Notes under the pieces: model-generated
What the model was told of the DNA's origin: nothing
Databases searched by the model: none
The model's input: the letters and a program-made list of their open reading frames with translations, nothing else
DNA from: Notoacmeibacter ruber
GTDB taxonomy: Bacteria > Pseudomonadota > Alphaproteobacteria > Rhizobiales > Rhizobiaceae
Reading direction: 5' to 3'
Length of the DNA: 64,000 nt
NCBI RefSeq assembly: GCF_003668555.1
Contig: NZ_RCWN01000001.1
Location: 930,001-994,000, forward strand
Translations under genes and position numbers: made by a program
Shown here: positions 33,785 to 40,875 of the stretch, in pieces
How the letters are laid out: each line of letters begins with the position of its first letter
Position numbering within the stretch: position 1 is the first letter of the stretch

Positions 33785-35032
33785 TCATGAGTCCGATCCG
33801 ATCTGCGAGGCCGCCAGCGTGCGGGGCGAAAGCAGAAAGCGTTCGAACAACGGCAGACTGGCTGCGCCCAGCGTGCGCGCATTGGCTCCCACCGCGCCCT
33901 GCCGGATGGAGGGCAGGTCGATGCCGCGATGGGTGACGGTCACAAGTCTGTCTCGCGCGCTCGCCGCCAAGCGGGCGCAGATATCGCTGGGAAAACCTCC
34001 CTCGATGATGACCGCCTCGAAGTCGATGACAGCGCAGGCGGAAAGAATGGCCTGAGCCAAACCTTCGCCGGCCTCGGCGATCCATTCGGCCAACACGTTT
34101 TCGGGTACCTGCCACCGGCTCGTTGAATCGCGCATACCGGCGAGTGGCACGCCGGCATCAGTCATTTTGCGCTCCAGCGATGAAATGGAAGCGACGTCGA
34201 TCAACTGAACCGTGCGGCATCCTGGGCCATCGGCAAGGACGACCGGCATGGAGCCCAAAGCGCCCGCATTGCCCTGGCTGCCCGTATAGAGACTACCATT
34301 CAAGACCACGCCGCCGCCGATCAGGGAACCGATGAAGAAATAGAGGAAGTTTTCTTCTGGCGGGCGGGCAAAGGCGAGTTCCGCCCCGCATGCGGCCGAC
34401 GCGTCGTTCTGCAGGTAGATCGGCCAGGGAAACCGCTCGCGCAAACGTTTTCCAATATCCTGGTCGCGCCAGGAGGCGATCGTCTCCTTCGGTGCGCCGA
34501 TCTGCTCGGCCCATTCCCAGAGCTGAAAGGGTGTCGCAACCCCAAGCCCGGCAATACGCTCGCGACTCGTCTCGTCTAGCGTCTCGAGGAGTTCTGCAAC
34601 AGCCTCCAGCGCGAATGTGATCGTCCCCTCCGGCGTCGGACAGAAATGCGGCTGCGAAACCTGACGGACCGGCTTTCCGTGGAAGTCGATCAGCACCATT
34701 TCGGTCACCCGGCGGCCGATCTTCAATCCAAGAAAATACGCACCTTCGGCCAGAACACTCATCGGAACGGAGGGTTGGCCGACACGGCCGCGCCGCGGGC
34801 TCTCCCGTCTCAAAAAACCCTCGGCTTCAAGGTGACCCATGATGACACCCGCCGCTTGAGCGGACAGGCCTGTCATCTTTGCAATCTGCGACTTGGAAAG
34901 GGCACCATGGTTGCGCAGCAATGTCAGCACGAGACGTTCATTGTGTGCACGAAGAATCGACTGATTGGAGCCTTTGACGGGCCGAACCGGCATCGTGCTC
35001 GCCTCGATTCCCAGTCGGTTCATGTCTGCCAT
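33785..35032 (-). CDS. frcR: ROK-family transcriptional regulator of the fructose genes (FrcR-like)
   Basis: A 415-residue regulator. A winged helix near residues 36-75 (LTLLRNHGALSKSQIAKMTGL, then AAGVIMGHLEAEGFLRRE) binds DNA. The ROK domain follows with FLGLKIGRRVTEMVLIDFHG, an ATP/sugar-binding-like fold, and FIGSLIGGGVVLNGSLYTGSQGNAGALG in outline. The usual ROK CxCGxxGC zinc motif is replaced here by DGPGCRTVQL, as in some fructose-type ROK regulators. It is divergent from frcB, an arrangement that matches the S. meliloti frcR-frcBCA locus. It probably represses frcBCA until fructose is present. Confidence 0.87.
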   Translation of the reverse strand: MADMNRLGIEASTMPVRPVKGSNQSILRAHNERLVLTLLRNHGALSKSQIAKMTGLSAQAAGVIMGHLEAEGFLRRESPRRGRVGQPSVPMSVLAEGAYFLGLKIGRRVTEMVLIDFHGKPVRQVSQPHFCPTPEGTITFALEAVAELLETLDETSRERIAGLGVATPFQLWEWAEQIGAPKETIASWRDQDIGKRLRERFPWPIYLQNDASAACGAELAFARPPEENFLYFFIGSLIGGGVVLNGSLYTGSQGNAGALGSMPVVLADGPGCRTVQLIDVASISSLERKMTDAGVPLAGMRDSTSRWQVPENVLAEWIAEAGEGLAQAILSACAVIDFEAVIIEGGFPSDICARLAASARDRLVTVTHRGIDLPSIRQGAVGANARTLGAASLPLFERFLLSPRTLAASQIGSDS

Positions 35033-35096
35033 TCTCCACCACTTCCCGCACCCTCGCGGATCGGACGAACATGAGAGATACCCCGCGTCACGTCAA

Positions 35097-35149
35097 TTAT
35101 TAAATAAGTGTGATTTATTATTGACAGCGCCTTCGGTTCCCGCAATTGT
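35097..35149 (+). promoter_or_regulatory. Candidate FrcR operator and frcB promoter
   Basis: The AT-rich stretch 35097-35119 contains TTATT-A-AATAA and, seven bases later, another TTATT, that is three half-sites of the TTATT/AATAA type seen in operators of ROK repressors such as Mlc and NagC. It abuts TTGACA at 35121-35126, which is 17 bases from a weak -10 AATTGT (35144-35149). Binding here would block transcription of frcB. Confidence 0.45.
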
Positions 35150-35226
35150 GCGTGCTGGAACGGGACGGTGGAGGCCGGCCCGGCGTCGTAGCAAATGCGG
35201 CGAAATCAAAAGTGGAGGAAACAGAA

Positions 35227-36261
35227 ATGAGCTCGACAGCTTATCGTGCAATGCTTTTCGCTGGCGCTGCCATGGCCTGCTTCGCCTTGGCCGCACCGGC
35301 ACAGGCGCAGGACAAGACCACCGCCTGCCTGGTCACAAAGACGGATACCAACCCTTTCTTCGTGAAGATGAAGGAAGGCGCCCAGCAGAAGGCGGAAGAG
35401 TTGGGTATCGAACTGCAGAGCTATGCAGGCCGGATCGATGGCGACAATCAGAGCCAGGTGCAGGCCATCGAAAGCTGCATCGCGGCGGGCGCCTCTGGTA
35501 TTCTCATCACGCCGTCCGATACCAAGGCTATCGTCGATTCCGTCCAGAAGGCGCGCGATGCCGGACTTCTGGTGATTGCGCTCGATACGCCCCTCGATCC
35601 GGTGGACGCAGCCGATGCAACCTTTGCGACCGACAATTTCGTTGCCGGGCAGTTGATCGGTCAGTGGGCCAAGGCCAAGCTCGGAGACGAGGCGGAGAAT
35701 GCGAAGATCGCCATGCTCGATCTCTCCGAGGCCCAGCCGACCGTTGATGTGCTGCGTGACCAGGGCTTTCTCAGCGGCTTCGGGATCGACACGGTCAATG
35801 AAAACGTGATCGGCGATGAAGAAGACAGTCGGGTCGTCTGCAACGATGTCACCGACGGCAATGAAGAAGGTGGCCGGCGGGCCATGGAGAACTGCCTTCA
35901 GAAGGATCCAGGCATCAACGTCGTCTATACGATCAATGAGCCGGCCGCGGCGGGCGCTTATGAAGCGTTGAAATCCGTCGGCAAGGAAAGCGACGTCCTG
36001 ATCGTTTCGGTCGATGGTGGCTGCCCCGGCGTCAAGAATATCGAGGACGGCGTGATCGGCGCCACCAGCCAGCAATATCCGCTTCTGATGGCATCGAAGG
36101 GGATCGAGGCGATCGCCGCTTACGCAAAGGACGGCACCAAGCCGGAGACGACCGAGGGCAAAAACTTCACCGATACCGGTGTGAACCTCGTGACCAATGA
36201 GCCGGTCGATGGCGTGGAATCCATCGATGTGAGCGAAGGAACCGATCGCTGCTGGGGCTGA
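35227..36261 (+). CDS. frcB: Fructose ABC transporter periplasmic binding protein FrcB
   Basis: A 344-residue periplasmic sugar-binding protein of the ribose/fructose (CUT2) class. The signal peptide ends AAPAQA, and the mature protein begins [21 protein letters not shown], shown here only in outline. Typical CUT2 pieces are [58 protein letters not shown] and [13 protein letters not shown]. The ATG at 35227 is behind GGAGGAAACAG; a longer frame to 35146 has no start of merit. First gene of frcBCA. Specificity (fructose, perhaps mannose or ribose) follows from the FrcB likeness and adjacent kinase. Confidence 0.93.
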   Translation: MSSTAYRAMLFAGAAMACFALAAPAQAQDKTTACLVTKTDTNPFFVKMKEGAQQKAEELGIELQSYAGRIDGDNQSQVQAIESCIAAGASGILITPSDTKAIVDSVQKARDAGLLVIALDTPLDPVDAADATFATDNFVAGQLIGQWAKAKLGDEAENAKIAMLDLSEAQPTVDVLRDQGFLSGFGIDTVNENVIGDEEDSRVVCNDVTDGNEEGGRRAMENCLQKDPGINVVYTINEPAAAGAYEALKSVGKESDVLIVSVDGGCPGVKNIEDGVIGATSQQYPLLMASKGIEAIAAYAKDGTKPETTEGKNFTDTGVNLVTNEPVDGVESIDVSEGTDRCWG

Positions 36262-36299
36262 TCGCCCGGTTCAGCACCTAATCACGTGAAAGCAGACTG

Positions 36300-36323
36300 C
36301 CGGCGGGATGAATGTTCCGCCGG
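36300..36323 (+). terminator. Stem-loop between frcB and frcC, partial terminator
   Basis: CCGGCGG (36300-36306) pairs with CCGCCGG (36317-36323), a 7-bp stem with a 10-base loop, followed by TCTTCTTT. Such intergenic hairpins often protect the abundant binding-protein message and reduce read-through into the permease genes. Confidence 0.6.
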
Positions 36324-36380
36324 TCTTCTTTGACCGCAAATGCGGTGTAGAGTGTTCTGCGGAGGAAAAGGAGGAGCGAG

Positions 36381-37454
36381 ATGAGCACGTCCGGCGCGTC
36401 GCGAAGCGACGATTATGAATCCGTATTGTCAGGCTCCAGCAAGGATGTCGCGAGCTTTGAGCGCAAGCGCAGCTGGCTGGAGAACGTCCAGCACCTGCTT
36501 CATTCGCATCCCTCGCTCGTTCCGCTGATCGTTCTGGCGGCTTCCATCATCATTTTCGGGCTCTATCTTGGCAGCCGGTTCATGTCGGCGTTCGCGCTGA
36601 CGCTGATCCTGCAACAGGTCGCGATTGTCGGAATTGTCGGCGCTGCCCAAAGTCTCGTCATTCTGATCGCCGGCATCGAGCTTTCGGTTGGTGCTATCAT
36701 GGTGCTCTCATCGGTCGTGATGGGGCAGATGGCGATGAATGTCGGCCTGCCGGCGCCCGTGGCGATCCTCATCGGTTTCGGGGTAGGGGCCCTTTGTGGG
36801 ACGATCAACGGCTTTCTCGTCGCCTGGGTCAAACTGCCGCCCTTTATCGTGACGTTGGGAACCTGGCAGATCTTTTTGGCGACGAATTTCCTCTATTCCG
36901 CCAATGAAACGATCCGCAGTCAGGCGATCGAGCAGGAGGCGCCGCTGCTGCAATTCTTTGGCGAGAGCATTCATCTTGGAGGGGCAGTGCTGACCTTCGG
37001 CGTGATTGCGATGGTGCTGTTGGTGCTCGGCCTGGCTTATGCGCTCAACAACACGGCATGGGGTCGGCATGTCTATGCCGTCGGCGACGATGCCGACGCT
37101 GCCGAGCTGTCGGGCGTTCAGGTCAAGCGAACCATCCTTTCGGTCTACATTCTTGCAGGCGTGATCTGTGCTTTTGCCGGCTGGGTCCTGATCGGCCGGC
37201 TTGGATCCGTGTCGCCCACTTCCGGTCAGTTCACCAACATCGAGAGCATCACGGCCGTGGTCATCGGCGGAATCTCGCTGTTCGGCGGGCGTGGCTCTAT
37301 TCTGGGCATGCTGTTTGGTGCGCTGATCGTCGGGGTCTTCAATCTGGGCCTGCGCATCGTCGGAACGGATCCGCAATGGACGTATATGCTGATCGGTTTT
37401 CTCATCATCGGCGCGGTCGCAGTCGACCAGTGGATCAGGAGGGCTTCGGCATGA
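36381..37454 (+). CDS. frcC: Fructose ABC transporter permease FrcC
   Basis: A 357-residue CUT2-type permease with about ten membrane helices. Hallmarks are VGIVGAAQSLVILIAGIELSVG (outline), GTINGFLVAWVKLPPFIVTLGT in the middle, and GGISLFGGRGSILGMLFGALIVG near the end. GGAGGAGCGAG precedes the ATG. The last four bases overlap frcA (ATGA). It forms the membrane channel for the sugar delivered by FrcB. Confidence 0.95.
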   Translation: MSTSGASRSDDYESVLSGSSKDVASFERKRSWLENVQHLLHSHPSLVPLIVLAASIIIFGLYLGSRFMSAFALTLILQQVAIVGIVGAAQSLVILIAGIELSVGAIMVLSSVVMGQMAMNVGLPAPVAILIGFGVGALCGTINGFLVAWVKLPPFIVTLGTWQIFLATNFLYSANETIRSQAIEQEAPLLQFFGESIHLGGAVLTFGVIAMVLLVLGLAYALNNTAWGRHVYAVGDDADAAELSGVQVKRTILSVYILAGVICAFAGWVLIGRLGSVSPTSGQFTNIESITAVVIGGISLFGGRGSILGMLFGALIVGVFNLGLRIVGTDPQWTYMLIGFLIIGAVAVDQWIRRASA

Positions 37455-38230
37455 GCGACAACGTCATTCTTTCGGCGCGCAATCTCGTCAAGCGCTATGG
37501 CCGCGTCATCGCGATGGACAATACCAATTTCGAACTGCGTCGCGGTGAGGTGCTTGCGGTGATCGGTGATAACGGCGCCGGCAAGTCGACCCTCATCAAG
37601 GCTCTTTCGGGAGCGGTCACGCCCGACGAGGGCGAGATCGTTCTGGATGGCAAGCCGGTCCACTTCTCTTCACCGCAGGATGCGCGCGACCACGGGATCG
37701 AGACGGTCTATCAAAATTTGGCGCTATCACCGGCGCTGTCGATTGCCGACAACATGTTCATGGGCCGCGAAATCCGTAAGGGCGGGGTGATGGGAACGCT
37801 GTTCCGCGCTCTGGACAAGAAAAAGATGGAGCAAGTCGCCCGCGAGAAACTGAATGACCTCGGCCTGATGACGATCCAGAACATCAATCAGGCGGTGGAG
37901 ACCCTTTCCGGTGGTCAGCGGCAGGGCGTGGCGGTTGCCCGCGCGGCCGCCTTCGGCTCCAAGGTCATCATTCTGGACGAACCGACGGCCGCACTTGGCG
38001 TGAAGGAAAGCCGCAAGGTCCTTGAATTGATTCAGGATGTCAGGGCTCGAGGCGTGCCGATCGTACTTATCAGCCACAACATGCCGCATGTGTTCGAGGT
38101 GGCCGATCGCATTCATGTGCACCGTCTCGGAAAACGGCTCTGCGTGATTGATCCCAAGCAGCATTCGATGAGCGACGCCGTCGCCTACATGACAGGGGCA
38201 AAGGTCCCGGAAGAAACGATGGCGGCTTAG
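37451..38230 (+). CDS. frcA: Fructose ABC transporter ATP-binding protein FrcA
   Basis: A 259-residue single-copy ABC ATPase, about half the length of the duplicated CUT2 ATPases such as RbsA, as known for FrcA. Walker A GDNGAGKS, Q-loop TVYQNLAL, signature LSGGQRQGVAVARAA, Walker B VIILDEPTAAL and the switch ISHNMPHVFEVADRI are all present. The ATG at 37451 overlaps the frcC stop; the frame is open upstream but has no better start. An inverted repeat covers its stop codon. Confidence 0.95.
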   Translation: MSDNVILSARNLVKRYGRVIAMDNTNFELRRGEVLAVIGDNGAGKSTLIKALSGAVTPDEGEIVLDGKPVHFSSPQDARDHGIETVYQNLALSPALSIADNMFMGREIRKGGVMGTLFRALDKKKMEQVAREKLNDLGLMTIQNINQAVETLSGGQRQGVAVARAAAFGSKVIILDEPTAALGVKESRKVLELIQDVRARGVPIVLISHNMPHVFEVADRIHVHRLGKRLCVIDPKQHSMSDAVAYMTGAKVPEETMAA

Positions 38231-38240
38231 CCGCCATCGT
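38216..38240. terminator. Stem-loop over the frcA stop codon
   Basis: CGATGGCGGC (38217-38226) and GCCGCCATCG (38230-38239) form a perfect 10-bp stem around TTA, extended by one A-T pair. The loop and stem include the frcA stop. There is no T run on the plus strand, so it may only slow convergent transcription between frcA and galU or stabilise the mRNA end. Confidence 0.4.
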
Positions 38241-38266
38241 CGGGGCTGGACGACTTGGCGAAAGCG

Positions 38267-39124
38267 TCAGTCGTGGATATCGAATGCGATACCCTGTCGC
38301 TTCGCGACGTTGACGTTCGCGGAAACATAGCCGCCTGGATTGCCGCAATCATAGACGTTGCCCTCGAATTCGCAGGCACGCACCTCCTGGCTGTCCATCA
38401 GCTTGACGATGGCATCCGTCAGTTGAATCTCGTTGCCCGCTCCGCGCTCCAAATTCTCGAGAATATTGAAGATTTCGGGCTGAAGGATATAGCGCCCCGA
38501 GACGTAGAGATTGGACGGTGCTGTACCCTTTTCGGGCTTTTCGACGATCGCGTTGATCAGGGGGCCATCGCCCTCAAGTGACACGATCCCGTATTTGTGC
38601 GCTTCGGCAGGATCGCATTGCATCACCGCGATAATGTTGCCGCCCGTCTTGTCATACATCTGCGTCATGACGGACATGCAGCCTTTTTCGCCAACTTTCA
38701 GCATGTCGGGCAGAAGGACGGCAAACGCTTCGTCGCCAATGATCTGTCTGGCGCTCCAGATCGCATGCCCGAGCCCTTCGGCGCGCTGCTGCCGCACGAA
38801 GGAGACCGAGCCCACCCCGGGCACGTCCGACTTGATGCGATCGGCAAGGTCCGTCTTGCCGCCCTCTCTCAGGGTTCGGTCAAGTTCGAAATGCTCGTCG
38901 AAATAGTCCTCGATCTCGCCCTTCTGGCGCGAGGTGACGATGACGACATGTTCGATCCCGGCTTCGAGAGCTTCGGCGACGATATAATGAATGAGGGGGC
39001 GGTCGACCACGGGGAGCATCTCTTTGGGTATGCTCTTGGTTGCCGGCAACATACGCGAACCGAAGCCGGCCGCAGGGATGATTGCCTTGCGTAGTTTTCG
39101 ATTCGTTGCCGTGTCAGATGCCAT
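38267..39124 (-). CDS. galU: UTP-glucose-1-phosphate uridylyltransferase GalU
   Basis: A 285-residue nucleotidyltransferase making UDP-glucose. The N-terminal IPAAGFGSRMLPATKSIPKEMLP is the GalU signature (outline: GFGSRMLP and KSIPKEMLPV), followed by HYIVAEALEAGIEHVVIVTSR and FVRQQRAEGLGHAIWSAR. The C-terminal IVEKPEKGTAPSNLYVSGRY is also typical. It is convergent to frcA. The product supplies the RkpK/LpsL pair of the polysaccharide region 23 kb away. Confidence 0.95.
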   Translation of the reverse strand: MASDTATNRKLRKAIIPAAGFGSRMLPATKSIPKEMLPVVDRPLIHYIVAEALEAGIEHVVIVTSRQKGEIEDYFDEHFELDRTLREGGKTDLADRIKSDVPGVGSVSFVRQQRAEGLGHAIWSARQIIGDEAFAVLLPDMLKVGEKGCMSVMTQMYDKTGGNIIAVMQCDPAEAHKYGIVSLEGDGPLINAIVEKPEKGTAPSNLYVSGRYILQPEIFNILENLERGAGNEIQLTDAIVKLMDSQEVRACEFEGNVYDCGNPGGYVSANVNVAKRQGIAFDIHD

Positions 39125-39206
39125 TTATGTTAGCCTCCCCTTGTGTACGGTTTTCCCTGCTGCCTTAACTAGGTATCATTCGAAAGGCTCCAAGTGCAGG
39201 ATGCTT

Positions 39207-39242
39207 CACCTTTTTTAATTGTGAGGAGCAGTCGAAAAGGTG
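39207..39242. repeat. Inverted repeat between galU and the Crp/Fnr gene
   Basis: CACCTTTT (39207-39214) and AAAAGGTG (39235-39242) are perfect inverted copies 20 bases apart in the 200-base divergent region. They could be paired operator half-sites for a regulator, possibly the adjacent Crp/Fnr protein, or a weak hairpin. Confidence 0.35.
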
Positions 39243-39324
39243 TGAAACCCGCCTTGATGTTAATCCTGTTTAACGTCGTCGAGGGCCCTTCCCGACTAGT
39301 CACAGCCATGTTGCGGGGGTGTGG

Positions 39325-40065
39325 ATGTCCGAATCGATAGGCTGTCTGGCAGCCAAACTTTCGAACTATGTTCAATTGACGGAACGGGACCATGCTCACC
39401 TCGACATTCTCGAGCGTGAGACGCAGACGTACCAGCGCCACCAGGAGATCGTTTCCGCAGGCGAGGATCTGAAATACCTCTATATCGTCAAAGAGGGATG
39501 GGCCTATTCCTACGTGGATACACGTGACGGCCGGCGGCAAATCGTCAAACTTCACATGCCCGGCGATTTGATCGGTTTCGAGAGCCTCCCATCAGCCTCG
39601 GTCGCCTGCAGCGTTCGCGCAGCCAGCACGCTGGTTCTCTGTCCCTTCGTGCCGACAGCCCTGAATATTATCTTCAGTAAGGCGCAGCGTTTGGCGGCGA
39701 TCCTGTTCGCGATGTCCTGCCGCGACCAGGAAATGATGGTCAGCCGACTTCGTGCGATCGGTCGGATGGATGCCCGTGAGCGGCTCATTCAGATGCTGCT
39801 CGATACCATCAACCAGATGCGCCTGACGGAACCGGAAATTTCTCAGCCTCTCGTCATCCCGCTGTCTCAGACGGAAATCGGCGACTATGTCGGCTTGACG
39901 AACGTCCACGTTTCCAAGACTCTTATTCGACTTGAGCGGGAAGGGTTGATTGCCCGTTCGGACGGTTATCGGGTGGAGATCGTCAACGAATCCGCGATGG
40001 AGCGGATTGTCGATTACGAGAACAATCATCGTGCGTTGGATACGAGCTGGTTCCCCGAGTACTAG
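39325..40065 (+). CDS. Crp/Fnr-family transcriptional regulator
   Basis: A 246-residue regulator. A cyclic-nucleotide-binding-like domain (about 20-140; VSAGEDLKYLYIVKEGWAYSY and LHMPGDLIGFES) is followed by a dimer helix and a winged helix-turn-helix with TEIGDYVGLTNVHVSKTLIRL. It lacks the cysteine cluster of oxygen-sensing Fnr and the full Crp cAMP motif, so the effector is unknown. I take the ATG at 39325 with GGGGGTGTGG upstream rather than the GTG at 39319. It lies just before a single-domain response regulator and is divergent from galU. Confidence 0.9.
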   Translation: MSESIGCLAAKLSNYVQLTERDHAHLDILERETQTYQRHQEIVSAGEDLKYLYIVKEGWAYSYVDTRDGRRQIVKLHMPGDLIGFESLPSASVACSVRAASTLVLCPFVPTALNIIFSKAQRLAAILFAMSCRDQEMMVSRLRAIGRMDARERLIQMLLDTINQMRLTEPEISQPLVIPLSQTEIGDYVGLTNVHVSKTLIRLEREGLIARSDGYRVEIVNESAMERIVDYENNHRALDTSWFPEY

Positions 40066-40090
40066 GAGACGCCTTGATCTTTTATAAGAC

Positions 40091-40116
40091 GGAACTTCAA
40101 TTTCGTTTATAGCGTG
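40091..40116 (+). promoter_or_regulatory. Possible EcfG-type general-stress promoter
   Basis: GGAAC (40091-40095), a 17-base spacer and CGTG (40113-40116) resemble the GGAAC-N16/17-CGTT promoter of the alphaproteobacterial general stress sigma factor, with one mismatch in the -10. It lies about 70 bases upstream of a single-domain response regulator, a gene class often in that regulon. Confidence 0.4.
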
Positions 40117-40188
40117 CACGCCATCCGGTCGTTAAAACATGACCCTACGATAATGATTTCTGTCGTACGGGGGTGAGTGGTTCAGATC

Positions 40189-40566
40189 ATGTTGAGGGGA
40201 AAGCGATTTCTCATTCTGGAAGACGAACCGCTCATCGCGCTCGACATCGCGACGGAGATCGAAATGCTTGGCGGCAATGTCGTCGCGGACCTGCGTTCGG
40301 TGGCGGCTGCCGAAGATGTTCTGGAAAAGGTGGCATTTGACGCCGCCGTGCTCGATTACCGATTGACGGATGGTACGAGCCGCGAAATCGGACAGAAGCT
40401 GCATTCGCGCGGCAAACCGTTCGTGTTCTGCACGGGTGGGATGAGCGGAGAGGCTGCCGAAGGCGCTCTCGCGGATGTGACGGTCTGGCAGAAACCCTGT
40501 GACTGGTCGGTGCTGTTGCGCCGGTTTGCTCAGGAAATGAATACGCCCAATCAGGTTGCCATCTGA
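40189..40566 (+). CDS. Single-domain response regulator
   Basis: About 125 residues, only a receiver domain. The acidic pair is in LILEDEPL, the phospho-accepting Asp in AAVLDYRLTDG, the switch Thr in FVFCTGG and the Lys in VTVWQKPC, so the phosphorylation site is complete. There is no output domain or adjacent kinase. Such proteins act by protein contact or as phosphate sinks; several belong to the general stress pathway of alphaproteobacteria. A GTG at 40177 close behind GGGGGTGA is an alternative start. The upstream region carries a possible EcfG promoter. Confidence 0.88.
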   Translation: MLRGKRFLILEDEPLIALDIATEIEMLGGNVVADLRSVAAAEDVLEKVAFDAAVLDYRLTDGTSREIGQKLHSRGKPFVFCTGGMSGEAAEGALADVTVWQKPCDWSVLLRRFAQEMNTPNQVAI

Positions 40567-40683
40567 GTTTTCCAGCCCCAGGCCACGGCCGACGCTTTCA
40601 CGATCAATCGACCACTTGCATTCTGAGCCTTCAGCGCAGAACCTTGTCCCCGGTCTTGTCTGAGGGATAGCGGAGACGGTCCG

Positions 40684-40875
40684 ATGAATGGAGCGGCTGA
40701 CGGTGATGTCGGAGTGATGACTGAGGTCGCGGCGAGTGTATCCGATCTGACGAGTGGTTTTTTGCCCGCGTCTGTCGCGACCCTCGTGGGCTCGCTATGG
40801 TGGCTGTTGCTGCTGACCTTCCTATTATCGATCCCTCTTGGCTGGAAACTTGCTGCGGGCGGGCGACGCCGATGA
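40684..40875 (+). CDS. Small single-helix membrane protein, coupled to the HhH gene
   Basis: A 63-residue protein. The first 25 residues are polar with small residues, then there is one strong membrane helix (LVGSLWWLLLLTFLLSIPLGW, about 34-54) ending in a basic tail GGRRR. Its stop overlaps the ATG of the next gene (ATGA, 40872-40875). Family not recognised. Because of the coupling it probably works with, or anchors next to, the downstream helix-hairpin-helix protein. Start ATG follows GGAGACGGTCCG. Confidence 0.6.
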   Translation: MNGAADGDVGVMTEVAASVSDLTSGFLPASVATLVGSLWWLLLLTFLLSIPLGWKLAAGGRRR

